NCBI GenBank assembly: GCA_937925635.1
Contig: CALALX010000091.1
Location: 1-64,000 of the forward strand
Length of the DNA: 64,000 nucleotides
Origin: an uncultured Caulobacter sp.
GTDB taxonomy: Bacteria > Pseudomonadota > Alphaproteobacteria > Caulobacterales > Caulobacteraceae
Reading direction: 5' to 3'
Every line of letters begins with the position of its first letter. The first letter of the stretch is position 1. The notes beneath the pieces were generated by a model, which saw only the letters and a list, made by a program, of their open reading frames with translations, ran no database searches and was not told the DNA's origin. The position numbers were made by a program, and so were the translations under genes. This document shows, in pieces, positions 8,272-17,288 of this stretch.

Positions 8272-11200
8272 CTAGGCCGAGATGTCGCGCAGCCGCCTTC
8301 CCAACGCGTCCGTTTGCTCTTCGAGGTCGGCCTTCTCCGCATAGTATATCGCCGCCCGCTGTTCGTTCGCCGCGGCCAGCTGGGCCGTGACTTCCAGAAG
8401 GCGAGCCTCCAGGGCCTCCAGACGGGCTACGAGGGCGCTGTTGTCGTTGGCCGAGGCCGTGGAGCCCAATGAGGCAACGGGCTCCGGCGGCGCTCCCTGG
8501 GCAACCTGCAGGGCCGTGATGGCATCCCGGACCGAGAGAACCGACTCGTTCACCTCGATGTAGCCAGAGACGAGGTTCTGGAGCTCGGTCAGTTGTTGGA
8601 CCGCAATGTCCGCCTGGGCGCCGGCGATGCCCTCTGCTGCGGTGACGGCCTCCCGCACCGCATCCAAATCAGCGAAGTAGCCGGCCGAGCTGGCATTGAA
8701 GTCCCGGGACGCCTGAAGGTAGGCTTCCGAGACCGATTGCAGTCGGCCGAGCGCATCAGCGTCTCCGCCGGCCGCCAGGCCCGCCACACGGGCGAACTCG
8801 GCTTGCGCGGCCCGATAGGCCGCCTCCGGTGAAAGACCCGCCGCGGGGCCGCTGTAGAGGCTCGCCCGGAAGTCGCCGAGGCTGGAGGCGAGCTCGCGAT
8901 AGCGGTCGACCGTTTCGCCCAAGGTGTCGCGCTCGCGCGCATAGGCGCTCGACAGGTTGTCCTTCGCGGTGCGGACCGCTTCGCTCTCCTCGGTCAGCTT
9001 GGCGAACGCCGGAGCGAGGTTCATGAGGGCCGCGTAGAGCTCAGCGCCCGCGGCCGTGCTGACGTCCAGGCCGGCGATGACGGCCTTGAACTGGTCCCGC
9101 GTCTTCACGCCCTGCAGCCCCAATCGGGCAAGCTCGGCCGTCACTGCCGTCTGAATGGGCGCGAGGCGCTCAGCCTCCGTCAGGAAGAGATCGGCGTAGG
9201 TCGACGTCGCGTCCGCGAACTCTTCCATGCCGCCGAAGAGGTCCACCAGGCGCTGGCGAGCCTCCAGTGACGCGACACCGACTAGACCGAAGCTCTTACC
9301 GATCGAGGCCAGGCTCGTGTCCACAACCTGATAGGTCCGGGCCGTCCTCACCAGCGTTTCGAACAGGCCTTCGCCGACCTTCTGCAGCGCCGTGAGTCCG
9401 GGAAGGACCGCGCCGGCCATCTGGTCGCCGAGCTTGCTGAAGACGGCCGACAGCGCCTCCTCGATCTCGGCGCCCGAGAGGTCCTTGAGGCTGATCTTGC
9501 CGAGCGAGACCTGGAAGGCCGCCAGCGTGGCCGCCGCGCCCTCGACGCCGAGGACGCTCGCCGCCGCGACCACGCCATCCCGCAGGGAGCCGATCAGCAG
9601 CTGCGTCTGACGCAGGAAGTCGGCGTCCAGGTCCGTCGTCGTGGTCTTCTTCTTCGAGCTCTCCGAGTAGGTGATCCCGAAGGCCTTCTTCTTCGTCGTC
9701 GAGAGTATTTGCTGATAGGCTTCGCCGGTCAGGCCGCTGCCGAGGATGCTTTCCAGCGATGCGGCGTCGAACTGCACGCCCTGGTCCAGGAGCTTCCTTG
9801 TGGTGGTCGAGCCGAACAGGCCCGGCAGCAATTGAGAGATGCCGCCGAACAGGAGGCTTTGGCCGAGGCCCGGCCCCTTCGTCGTGGTGCCGAGGTTGAG
9901 CGCAGAGGTGTCCAGCATCCCGCCGGAGCCGAAGCTGCGGGCGAGCGCCGCTGCGACCGTGCCGATCTGACTATCGATCGAGCGGAGCGCCTGAAGCATG
10001 CCGTTCGAATATTCCAAGTCGCGGTTGGCCGCGGTTGCGACGATGTCCAGAGCGCGGGCGATGGACTCCGACTTCGCGGCCGCGTCGCCGAGAACCGATC
10101 CGGTCCCCTGTTCGCGCTGCCGGCGTTCGGTGATCAAAACACCGGCCGCGACGCCCCCTCCGCCCGCGCCAAGGCTGGCCATGACGCCCATCATCGCCGC
10201 GACGACGGGGAACGCCCACGGGCCCAGCTCGGCGAAGATCCGCGCCGCGCCGGCCGCAATGCCGGTGGACGTCGTAGCCGCATCCGTCGCCATGATCGTG
10301 GCCGCCGCACCCGTGTGGGCCGCGACCGCCGTAGATGCCGCCTGCGTCTTCGTCGCCGCTTCGACCTGGGCTTGGACGGCCGACTGGATCGAGGCCGCGA
10401 ACTGCCAGGCGCGATAGCCCGCTTCGACGGCCTGCATTGCCTTGTAGCCGTCGGAGCCTTCGCGGAAGAAGCCCTTGGCGGCGCCGAGCATGTCCCCATA
10501 GTAGCTGACCCTCGCCTGGGCACTCTCTCGGTCGATCCGGGCGATTTCCTCCGCCGTGACGCCCTCGGCCTTCCGGCGAGCCGCCAGCTCGGCCGACTTG
10601 GCGCCGTAGCGCGTCATTGAGGTCAGGACGTCGCCCAGGGCCTTCCCGACCTTGCCGAACGAAGCCGCCATGCCTTGCGCGGCGTCCTGGGCGCGGGCGT
10701 CAGCGTCGGCCATGATGTCGGCCGCGTCCGCATAGGCCGCAGCTTGTTGGCGGATGATCTGCGCGTACTCGGCCTTCGCCATGTCTTTGTCCGTCGGAGT
10801 GCGCTCGAAGATGCGCTGATACTGCTCGGCCAGCCGATTGCGCTCTGCGGCCAGGGCCAGGAAGTCACGCAGCGACGCAGAGAACTCGTCGAGCTCCTTC
10901 TTGTCTCGGCCCTGGCGCTCCTTCTTGGGGTCGCCAGCGGCCTCGGTCAGCCGTGCGTCGCGGTAGCCCCGCGCCGCATCGCGCGACCGCGCTGCGATGT
11001 CTCGAGCATAAGCGACGACGCCATCGAGGCCGGCTAGAGCCTGCGCCTGCCCTTCCTCAGCGCCGGCCGCAAACGACTCCATCGCGACCCTTCCGAGACC
11101 TGAGTATGCGTTGGCGATCTCAGCGATCTCGACTTGGCCGAAACGGGGCAGCTGGACACTGAGGCCGACGCTCTGTGCGGCGGCATTGGCCTTGTCGATG

Positions 11201-12309
11201 AGCCCGTTGATCACGTCGATGGTCCGGTTGACCATCGTGGCCGTGCCTCGGATTACCGCATTGGCGGTCGAGATCACGACGTCGCCGATCGCGGCCGGAA
11301 GCGATGACCAAACGGCCCTTATGCCGCCCACGGCGCCGCCGATACTCCCGACTGTCGCGCGCACGAACTGCACCACGGCCGCGACACCTTGATCCCACAC
11401 GTCAGCGACAGCGCGGCCGAACTCCGTCAGCGGGCCTCCGATGAAGCCCCAAACCCATTCGCCAAGCCGTGCGAACTCCTCGCCGGCCACCTTCATGATG
11501 CCCTTGAAGCTGTCGCCCATCGTGACGTGCAGGCTCTCGCCCGACTTCTTGAGACGCTTCATTTGGTCGTCTGTGAAGCCGAGGCGCTTCTGCAGCTCAT
11601 CGGCAGATTCCGCGCCTTCGTTGAAGCTCATGGTCAGCAGCGCCAAGCTACCCGCGCCGACGGCTCCCACGGCCGTTAGCGCCGCGATGATGGGAGCGAG
11701 CGGCCCGAGCGCGGCCCATCCCGCCACGGCCATCTGACGCAGGACAGCGGTGAGGCCGATTCCTCTGGAGCTCGTCAATGCCAGGGTTTCACCGATCTGC
11801 GGACCTTGGGCGATCAGGACCATCAACGGCGACATGCCCATCGCCAAGCTGACGCCGACATCGGCGGCTTGGCGCGACAGGTTGAGCATCTCGGCGCCTG
11901 TGACCCGCGTCGCGGCAGCGCCCCTGGCGTGGGCGAGGTTCAGGGCGTTCTGTGCCGTCGTGGCGCTCTCCAGACGCGCCTCAAGGATGCCGACGTACCT
12001 GGTGTATTCCTGCGCACCGATAGCCCCGGCCGCGTAGAGCCCCTTGGCCTCGGCCATCTCGGCGTTGGCGCGCTTCATCGCCAGCGCCAACGGGTCGACC
12101 GAGGCGCGCAGGGCGTCTGTGCGGGCGTCGATCTGCTGCAGGCCGGCAGGGATGGCGGAGAGGCCTGCCGCGGCCACCTTGCCGGCGTCGCCGAGGCTCT
12201 TGGCGGCGGGTACGGCCCGGCTGCAGGCCGCGATCAGTCCATCGATCGTGGTGGTCGCCTGGGCGGGCTGTTGGGCGTCGACGACTAGGCGGAGCGGTTC
12301 ACTGTCCAT
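8272..12309 (-). CDS. Phage tail tape measure protein
   Basis: Long helical protein (1345 residues from the ATG at 12309) that would set tail length and act as scaffold for tail tube assembly. The N-terminal third carries a TMP_2-type region (QAADVGVSLAMGMSPLMVLIAQGP) followed by a hydrophobic block (AALGPLAPIIAALTAVGAVGAGSLALLTM). Two more Ala/Gly-rich hydrophobic stretches follow (around ARIFAELGPWAFPVVAAMMG), and the C-terminus is a coiled coil (LEALEARLLEVTAQLAAANEQ). The start is preceded on its strand by gcgagg and overlaps the gp10-like gene by 11 bases. It is the largest gene of the element (27% of its length), yet no tail tube, tail chaperone or tip genes flank it. Confidence 0.88.
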   Translation of the reverse strand: MDSEPLRLVVDAQQPAQATTTIDGLIAACSRAVPAAKSLGDAGKVAAAGLSAIPAGLQQIDARTDALRASVDPLALAMKRANAEMAEAKGLYAAGAIGAQEYTRYVGILEARLESATTAQNALNLAHARGAAATRVTGAEMLNLSRQAADVGVSLAMGMSPLMVLIAQGPQIGETLALTSSRGIGLTAVLRQMAVAGWAALGPLAPIIAALTAVGAVGAGSLALLTMSFNEGAESADELQKRLGFTDDQMKRLKKSGESLHVTMGDSFKGIMKVAGEEFARLGEWVWGFIGGPLTEFGRAVADVWDQGVAAVVQFVRATVGSIGGAVGGIRAVWSSLPAAIGDVVISTANAVIRGTATMVNRTIDVINGLIDKANAAAQSVGLSVQLPRFGQVEIAEIANAYSGLGRVAMESFAAGAEEGQAQALAGLDGVVAYARDIAARSRDAARGYRDARLTEAAGDPKKERQGRDKKELDEFSASLRDFLALAAERNRLAEQYQRIFERTPTDKDMAKAEYAQIIRQQAAAYADAADIMADADARAQDAAQGMAASFGKVGKALGDVLTSMTRYGAKSAELAARRKAEGVTAEEIARIDRESAQARVSYYGDMLGAAKGFFREGSDGYKAMQAVEAGYRAWQFAASIQSAVQAQVEAATKTQAASTAVAAHTGAAATIMATDAATTSTGIAAGAARIFAELGPWAFPVVAAMMGVMASLGAGGGGVAAGVLITERRQREQGTGSVLGDAAAKSESIARALDIVATAANRDLEYSNGMLQALRSIDSQIGTVAAALARSFGSGGMLDTSALNLGTTTKGPGLGQSLLFGGISQLLPGLFGSTTTRKLLDQGVQFDAASLESILGSGLTGEAYQQILSTTKKKAFGITYSESSKKKTTTTDLDADFLRQTQLLIGSLRDGVVAAASVLGVEGAAATLAAFQVSLGKISLKDLSGAEIEEALSAVFSKLGDQMAGAVLPGLTALQKVGEGLFETLVRTARTYQVVDTSLASIGKSFGLVGVASLEARQRLVDLFGGMEEFADATSTYADLFLTEAERLAPIQTAVTAELARLGLQGVKTRDQFKAVIAGLDVSTAAGAELYAALMNLAPAFAKLTEESEAVRTAKDNLSSAYARERDTLGETVDRYRELASSLGDFRASLYSGPAAGLSPEAAYRAAQAEFARVAGLAAGGDADALGRLQSVSEAYLQASRDFNASSAGYFADLDAVREAVTAAEGIAGAQADIAVQQLTELQNLVSGYIEVNESVLSVRDAITALQVAQGAPPEPVASLGSTASANDNSALVARLEALEARLLEVTAQLAAANEQRAAIYYAEKADLEEQTDALGRRLRDISA

Positions 12310-12742
12310 TGCGGACCTCGCGAGTAGCGCGCGCGAGCCCGCCGAGGACGATCGCCGACTTGGCGGCCTCGCGAGCAATCTGCGGCATTTCGAGTTGGGT
12401 CAGGGCGACCATGCCCTGAGGCGCCTGGCCTGAATGACCGCGCTCAAGCGCAGGGCCGTAGGGCAGGGCGTTCGTGATGTAGTGGATGAAGCCGATCGAC
12501 TCCGTCGGGATGTCTTCGAGGTAGTTGACGGTTCGGATGTCGACCCGCTCCGTCGTGCCCCGATCGGGCGTCATGAGCGAGTAGTTCCAGTTGGAGACGA
12601 AGCGGCCGGTATCGATCGGCGACCGGGCGATCACCCGGCGCCCGACCTCGAATATGGTCTGTCGCGTCCACTCGCTGAGGCCCGCCTTCACGTCCTCGCC
12701 GTAGGCTGCGACCGAATCCGCAAACCCTGCCATGTCCGCCAC
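12299..12742 (-). CDS. HK97 gp10-like head-tail/minor structural protein
   Basis: A 147-residue protein resembling the gp10/neck or tail-completion families: an N-terminal helix (EDVKAGLSEWTRQTIFEVGRRV), the motif IARSPIDTGRFVSNWNYSL (the 'sPvdTGrlr.Sw' signature of these proteins) and LPYGPALERGHSGQAPQGMV near the C-terminus. It lies 41 bp after the capsid gene and overlaps the tape measure gene. It would normally bridge head and tail. Confidence 0.82.
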   Translation of the reverse strand: MADMAGFADSVAAYGEDVKAGLSEWTRQTIFEVGRRVIARSPIDTGRFVSNWNYSLMTPDRGTTERVDIRTVNYLEDIPTESIGFIHYITNALPYGPALERGHSGQAPQGMVALTQLEMPQIAREAAKSAIVLGGLARATREVRNGQ

Positions 12743-12783
12743 CCGAAGGTGAAAGGGCGCCCGTTTCCGAGCGCCCCTCCGTC

Positions 12784-13941
12784 CTAGGTCGAGACCTTCA
12801 TCTTGCGGAGGGCCTCGGCCTTGACGACGTCCCCGCCGACGCGGCGCCGGGCGTGGAACCGGACTTGGCCGGTCGTCGCCAGGGTGAAGGGATCGCGCAG
12901 CACCGACGTCCCGGTCCGGTCGTAGATGCGATAGCCGGAGTTGAAGTCGCCGACGGCGATCGGGTAGGCGTTGGAGGCGATGTCCGGCATGTCCACGGCC
13001 TCGATAACCGGCCGGCCCAGGAGGGTCTCTGGCTGGCCGGGGGCGAGGCCCGGCGCCCAGAGATACTGGTTCTGACCGTCCTTCAGCTTGCGCACCACCG
13101 CGAGGGTTGTGCCGTTCATCATCCAGGACGCTCGGCCGCGGTAGTAGGCCGGCAGGTCGTAGAGGATGCTGATCAGCGCATCGGCCGTGATCGAGGATGC
13201 TCCGCCCGACACGACTTCGGAGATGCCCGACGCGGAGTTGAGGATCCCGAAGGGCTTCTTGACCCCGTCCCCGGTGACCGTCGCGACTCCCTCGAGCCGG
13301 GCGAACTCCTCGGCCAGGTCGAAGGCCACTTCCGACTCGACGTCGAACTCGGCGTCCTCGAGGAGCTTCACCGAGACATCGACGTAGGCCGCCATCTCGT
13401 GCGCCGTGATCGCGACCTGGCCGTAGGTCGGATCGGTGCTCGAGCGCGTCTCGGTTTCGCCCACCCAGCCGCCGGTCGGCGCACCCGTGCGACGCGGGAT
13501 GATGATCTCGCTGGAACGCATCGAGCCGACCCGGGCGGCCGAGCGCATCGGCGTCATCTCGACGAGGTTTCGGATGATCTCCCGCTCGAACTGCGAGCTG
13601 ACAAGGTAGCCGCCAGCCTGATCGTTGGAGGCGCTGAGGGACTTGAGCTCGATGTCCGCGAGCCGCTCAGGGCCCCGGCGAAGGAAGCCGCCGAAGGCCT
13701 TCTCTTCGATCGGCAGGTTCGCCCGGTCCTTAACCTCCAACAGAGGAGCGCCGGTGCGCTTCATGGCGGTTTCCAGACGCTCGATCCGGTCCTGGGCGGC
13801 CTTGAGCTCGTCGCTGTGCTTGGCCTTGAAGTCTTCGACGGCTCCGGCGACGGCCTGCAGTCCCTCGCGAATAACGGGGCTGACGGCGTCCTGGTCGCCG
13901 CCATCGGCGGACTTGATCTCGTAGTCGCTGTACGTGCGCAT
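12784..13941 (-). CDS. Major capsid protein, HK97 fold
   Basis: Forms the icosahedral shell. The 385-residue protein has an N-terminal coiled-coil delta (scaffold) region (about residues 20-65, EGLQAVAGAVEDFKAKHSDEL...), then the HK97 core: SASNDQAGGYLVSSQFEREIIRNLVEMTPMR, RRTGAPTGGWVGETE, VDVSVKLLEDAEFDVESEVAFDLAEEFA, EGVATVTGDGVKKPFGIL, WMMNGTTLAVVRKLKDGQNQYLW, ETLLGRPVIEAVDMPDI and FHARRRVGGDVVKAEALRKMK. Capsid proteins with such a delta region are usually trimmed by a prohead protease, but no protease gene is visible in this element. Confidence 0.95.
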   Translation of the reverse strand: MRTYSDYEIKSADGGDQDAVSPVIREGLQAVAGAVEDFKAKHSDELKAAQDRIERLETAMKRTGAPLLEVKDRANLPIEEKAFGGFLRRGPERLADIELKSLSASNDQAGGYLVSSQFEREIIRNLVEMTPMRSAARVGSMRSSEIIIPRRTGAPTGGWVGETETRSSTDPTYGQVAITAHEMAAYVDVSVKLLEDAEFDVESEVAFDLAEEFARLEGVATVTGDGVKKPFGILNSASGISEVVSGGASSITADALISILYDLPAYYRGRASWMMNGTTLAVVRKLKDGQNQYLWAPGLAPGQPETLLGRPVIEAVDMPDIASNAYPIAVGDFNSGYRIYDRTGTSVLRDPFTLATTGQVRFHARRRVGGDVVKAEALRKMKVST

Positions 13942-14269
13942 GTTGCACCTATGGCTTTGACCGCTCGCGGCGGCCTGTCACCGGCTCCGCCGGCATTGAA
14001 TGTTCGATTGTCCGGAGATCGCAGCGTCGCGCTGCGTCGGGGCCCGGTCCTCCAGGATCGCCCTGGGGGCTACGCATTAGGCCGGCGTCCCGCACGACCA
14101 GAGGGTACTCCGGAGGGTCGGCATCCCGCGCGACGCCTCCGGTAGTTCGTCTTCCCGGCCTGAGACCCGTCTCGGGTCCAGTGCGCGCCGCCCCTTCGTC
14201 ACGAAGGGCGCCATGGAAAGCACGCCTGAATGTCTACGCGTGGGCTGCTTCGCTCGCGTCGTCAAGGTT
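13942..14269. other. 328-bp structured gap between capsid and terminase modules
   Basis: The interval lies where portal and protease genes are normally found. It holds several short palindromes: ccggctccgccgg (13981-13993), cgcagcg/cgctgcg (14020-14036) and cccttc/gaaggg (14192-14208). A minus-strand frame from 14214 to 14077 (45 codons) lacks a ribosome binding site and is not called. The region may contain the promoter or a processing site for the capsid-tape measure unit. Confidence 0.5.
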
Positions 14270-14464
14270 TCAGTTGACGGCGGTTCCCAACGGTCGCCCA
14301 CGGCACACCTCAATATGCTCGCGGAGCAGCTTCGAGGCCGCCGCGACGTCTCCGGCCTCCAGGAGAACGAGGGCGGTATCCATCGCTTCGGCCATCTGGC
14401 CCATGAGGGCGCGGCTCTCGGCGCGCAGGACTCGGAATTCGGTCAGCAGGTCGTTGTCGCTCAT
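14270..14464 (-). CDS. Small helical element protein (64 aa)
   Basis: Not recognised. A helical protein (MSDNDLLTEFRVLRAESRALMGQMAEAMDTALVLL, then AGDVAAASKLLREHIEVC) likely to form a coiled coil. Its ATG overlaps the stop of the large terminase gene (ATGA), so it is translated with the packaging module. Confidence 0.7.
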   Translation of the reverse strand: MSDNDLLTEFRVLRAESRALMGQMAEAMDTALVLLEAGDVAAASKLLREHIEVCRGRPLGTAVN

Positions 14465-15948
14465 GTCAGGGCGCTCCAGGGATCGAAGGGGGCAGGGGTA
14501 GTCTCCTGGGGGGCGGTCTTGTCATCGGCTCGGATGACCTGGCCGGCGACATGCCAGGCGAAGGGTTCGGGCTTCCGCGCGCTGGCCAGTGCAACCGCCC
14601 CCGCGACAGCGTTCGCGAGGTCGTCGTGACCGTGCGGCGGGTGGTCGATCGACTCCCGGCCGCCTCGCGCCACCCGACGCTCCAGGGCGGCGATCTGGTC
14701 GACGAGACGGGGCAGGTCCAGGAGGTCGACGGTCCCGCTGTTCAGCGCCGGGAGGAGGGCCAGATACAGGTCCGACCTCGGCTTCTCGGCGAGGTCGTAC
14801 TCGACGCCCCGCTTGCGGAACTGTTCCCGCGGCCACTCCCCGGCGTATCGGTCGCCTGTCACGCGGGTGATGCCGTAGGCCTTCACGACGTCGGCGTACT
14901 CGGCCGCCACGGCTTCAGGCGAGAACGGCGGCCGGCGCTCCCGGACCACGTCCAGCACCGCGCGGCCCCGCTCCTCGTGCGCAATGGCCAGCGTGAAGGC
15001 GTCGTTGGCGCCGCCCGAGGGGTCGACGAAGGCCAGGTAGGTGACGCCCTCGGCCTGGGGCCTCTCAGCCACGCCCGACGCGACGCAACCCTCAACGACC
15101 TCCCGGCTGACGAAGGCCTCAACGTCGGCCCTGAACTCGCCCCCGTACTCCGCCGAGGCGACGGCCGCGTCGCGCTCGTAAGCCCGGTCGATCACCCGCT
15201 GGGGAAGCGTCGGGTTAAACGTCTTGCTCGCCCCCTTGGCCACGAGGATCAACGGGTCGCCGCCGGCGCCGTAGTGACGACGCCACGTCGTGTAGAGCGC
15301 CCCCCGCTTGGCGTAGGGGCTGCTGATCACCATGAGCGGCCCCTGCGTCGTGGCGAGGGCAGGGCGAAGGGCCTCCAGGACCTCGGCATCCGGGTTCGAC
15401 GTCCCCTCGATGGCCCAGAACGCGACCTCGTCAGCGATGGCCGCTACAGCCGTAATGCCCCGGATCGTCTTGAACGATGCCGGCCGGACCTCGATGTCGA
15501 CCCGCGTGTTCAGCCGGATCACGTCGGCCGTCGTGCTCTCGATGTTGTCTGCCAGGACCGGGCTCGTCAGCAGGACGCCGCTCGCCGCCTGGAATGCCTT
15601 GGCCGCCTGCGTCGTGCTCGCCGCCATGATCGGCAGCGACGCACGCTCGCCCGGCGCAAGGATCCCCGTATGGTCGCAGAGGCAGCTCACGTAGGCGGCC
15701 AGCGTGCCTGCAGCACGGGTCTTGCCGCCCCGGCGACCGACCACGCCCCATAGCTCGTCGACGGGCTCCAGCGGCTCGCGCTCGCGGCCAGTGAGGGCCG
15801 TGAACAGCGGGCGCTCCTCGTCAGTCAGCGGCTCGCCGAGGCTGGCGATCAGCAGCACCCGCCAGGCCAGCCACGAGTCCCCTGGCAAGGCGCGGCCGAG
15901 GAGCGCCGGGTCCTCCAGCGCCTCCCGCATGGTGACGAGGCGCTTCAT
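14461..15948 (-). CDS. Terminase large subunit
   Basis: DNA-packaging motor with an N-terminal ATPase and a C-terminal RNase H-like nuclease (495 residues). The Walker A-type motif GRRGGKT is at 71-77, with a Walker B-type site IADEVAF (Asp173-Glu174) and a coupling motif near MVISSPYAKRG. The nuclease acidic residues are visible in AFVDPSGG (Asp309), TGDRYAGEW and HPPHGHDDLANAVAG. The protein appears complete and all catalytic motifs are intact. Overlaps on both sides (ATGA) couple it to the small subunit candidate and to the 64-aa protein. Confidence 0.95.
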   Translation of the reverse strand: MKRLVTMREALEDPALLGRALPGDSWLAWRVLLIASLGEPLTDEERPLFTALTGREREPLEPVDELWGVVGRRGGKTRAAGTLAAYVSCLCDHTGILAPGERASLPIMAASTTQAAKAFQAASGVLLTSPVLADNIESTTADVIRLNTRVDIEVRPASFKTIRGITAVAAIADEVAFWAIEGTSNPDAEVLEALRPALATTQGPLMVISSPYAKRGALYTTWRRHYGAGGDPLILVAKGASKTFNPTLPQRVIDRAYERDAAVASAEYGGEFRADVEAFVSREVVEGCVASGVAERPQAEGVTYLAFVDPSGGANDAFTLAIAHEERGRAVLDVVRERRPPFSPEAVAAEYADVVKAYGITRVTGDRYAGEWPREQFRKRGVEYDLAEKPRSDLYLALLPALNSGTVDLLDLPRLVDQIAALERRVARGGRESIDHPPHGHDDLANAVAGAVALASARKPEPFAWHVAGQVIRADDKTAPQETTPAPFDPWSALT

Positions 15949-16340
15949 TCCGCGCCCTCGCGCTTGGCGGCCAGGTAGGCAGCAGCGCCGGCGCCCGTGC
16001 CGCGCCTCGGCTTCCTCGCCGCCTTGGCCCGCTTCAGGGCCTCGATAGCCCGGATGGCCGCGTTCCCGGCTCGGGTCATCTCGTCGGCGCTGACCCGCTC
16101 CCCTCGCACGGCCCGCGCTGCCATGTCTTCGGAGTGGACCACGAGGGCCGCGGCCGTCCGGACCTGCAGCGTCTCCGCCGGGCCGAGGTCGCCGCCCAGC
16201 TCGGCCGACAATTCGGCGAGGATGTCACGGAACCGGCGGGCGAGCGGGCTCCGGCCGTCGACCCCCGGCAGTAGCTGCTTTCCGTTCGTGACCGCCGAGC
16301 GGTTGAAGCGCGGGTCTGGGGTGGGTTCAGAGCGGTCCAT
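15945..16340 (-). CDS. Putative terminase small subunit
   Basis: Identified mainly by its position directly before and overlapping the large subunit. The 131-residue product from the ATG at 16340 (MDRSEPTPDPRFN...) has a Gly/Pro-rich N-terminus, a helical middle (SPLARRFRDILAELSAELGG, TLQVRTAAALVVHSEDMAARAVRGE) and a basic tail (RAKAARKPRRGTG). A GTG at 16379 would add 13 residues. Sequence similarity to a named small-terminase family is not evident to me. Confidence 0.6.
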   Translation of the reverse strand: MDRSEPTPDPRFNRSAVTNGKQLLPGVDGRSPLARRFRDILAELSAELGGDLGPAETLQVRTAAALVVHSEDMAARAVRGERVSADEMTRAGNAAIRAIEALKRAKAARKPRRGTGAGAAAYLAAKREGAE

Positions 16341-16632
16341 GGGCGGCTTTCCGGGGGCTGGCGTTACCTGTCGTGTCACCTGAAAGCACGTCGGCCGGGG
16401 TCAAGACCAAGGCGCGCAAGGGTTTGAGTATGGTGGCGCACTTGACCTCGGATCGCGTGCTGGCGAATTGACCAGCCGAGACCGAAAGCGCGGCCCCGAA
16501 CTTGATCCCTCCGCCCGTCTCAGGAGGTAGCATCGGGAACTCGTCATGCGTGCCCCATTGCCAAAGCTGGCCGGGGTCGCTCTCGATCGCCTGGTCGGTG
16601 TCGACGATGGCCAGCGGGTTGTCGCGCTGCAT
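16327..16632 (-). CDS. Hypothetical element protein (101 aa)
   Basis: Not recognised. It begins MQRDNPLAIVDTDQAIESDPGQ and has a polar, mixed composition with no membrane segment. The start codon at 16632 overlaps the stop of the preceding gene (ATGA), and its own 3' end overlaps the small terminase candidate by 14 bases. It sits between the replication and packaging modules. Confidence 0.65.
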   Translation of the reverse strand: MQRDNPLAIVDTDQAIESDPGQLWQWGTHDEFPMLPPETGGGIKFGAALSVSAGQFASTRSEVKCATILKPLRALVLTPADVLSGDTTGNASPRKAAHGPL

Positions 16633-17288
16633 CAGCCGTTCTCCCCTTGCTTGGCGTCCTCGGCCTCTATGGCCTCGCGGAGCACCTTGATCCGTCGGCC
16701 GTTCACCTCGGCCAGCTGCAGGGCGTCGCGGTATTCCTTCCGGACCGCTTCGCCGGCCTCGATCATCTCGGCCACGGTCGGGAGGAAGCGCGCGGCCCTG
16801 CGCACCCGCTGGCAGGTTCTTGCCACCAGGACGGGGGAGAGGCCGATCGCACACAGGTCATGGGTGATGCTGGCCGCGTACACCGGGAGGTTGGCGGGGC
16901 GTCCGTTCGGGAAGGCGTCGAGAAGTTGGGAGACGAGGGCGAGCGAGGCGCGACGGTCGGGTGCGGTTTCGATGTCCGCCTTCAGGGCTTCCGCCCTCTG
17001 CTGTTCTGTCTCGGCGGCGGGCAGGCGCGGGAGCAAGGCACGGGTCTCTGGGGTGACCTTGGCCCGTGGCCCGCCCTCGGCGACGGCTCCTGGGTAGACA
17101 CCTGCGACAGCAAACGCGAGGGTCTTGAAGTCCTCGCCCCAGATGGGCCTTTCATCGACCAAGGCGAGGCGCTGCTCGATCCTGTCCAGGGCGTCCGCGG
17201 CCTTCGCCAGAGCTTGACCGGCGCTGGGCGCCTGCGACCGGGCTACGGCCTTGCTGCCATCCACGCGAGCGAGTGCTTTCTGGGTCAT
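16632..17288 (-). CDS. Hypothetical replication-module protein (218 aa)
   Basis: Not firmly recognised. The true start is the ATG at 17288, which overlaps the stop of the replication gene. The N-terminal half is helical (AGQALAKAADALDRIEQRLALVD), and the C-terminal half (THDLCAIGLSPVLVARTC, FLPTVAEMIEAGEAVRKEYRDAL) has a small helical-bundle look. Its place directly after the iteron-carrying replication gene is where lambdoid phages keep the helicase loader (P/DnaC-like), but no Walker motif is present, so that role is only a positional guess. Confidence 0.65.
   Translation of the reverse strand: MTQKALARVDGSKAVARSQAPSAGQALAKAADALDRIEQRLALVDERPIWGEDFKTLAFAVAGVYPGAVAEGGPRAKVTPETRALLPRLPAAETEQQRAEALKADIETAPDRRASLALVSQLLDAFPNGRPANLPVYAASITHDLCAIGLSPVLVARTCQRVRRAARFLPTVAEMIEAGEAVRKEYRDALQLAEVNGRRIKVLREAIEAEDAKQGENG

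Noticed and set aside
9709..10620. A 303-codon plus-strand frame opposite the tape measure gene
   Set aside because: It lies wholly inside the tape measure gene in antisense and has low-complexity Arg/Gly/Ala sequence.
14077..14313. Minus-strand frame in the capsid-terminase gap
   Set aside because: No ribosome site, overlaps the 64-aa gene by 44 bases out of phase, and the product is not similar to any phage protein I know.
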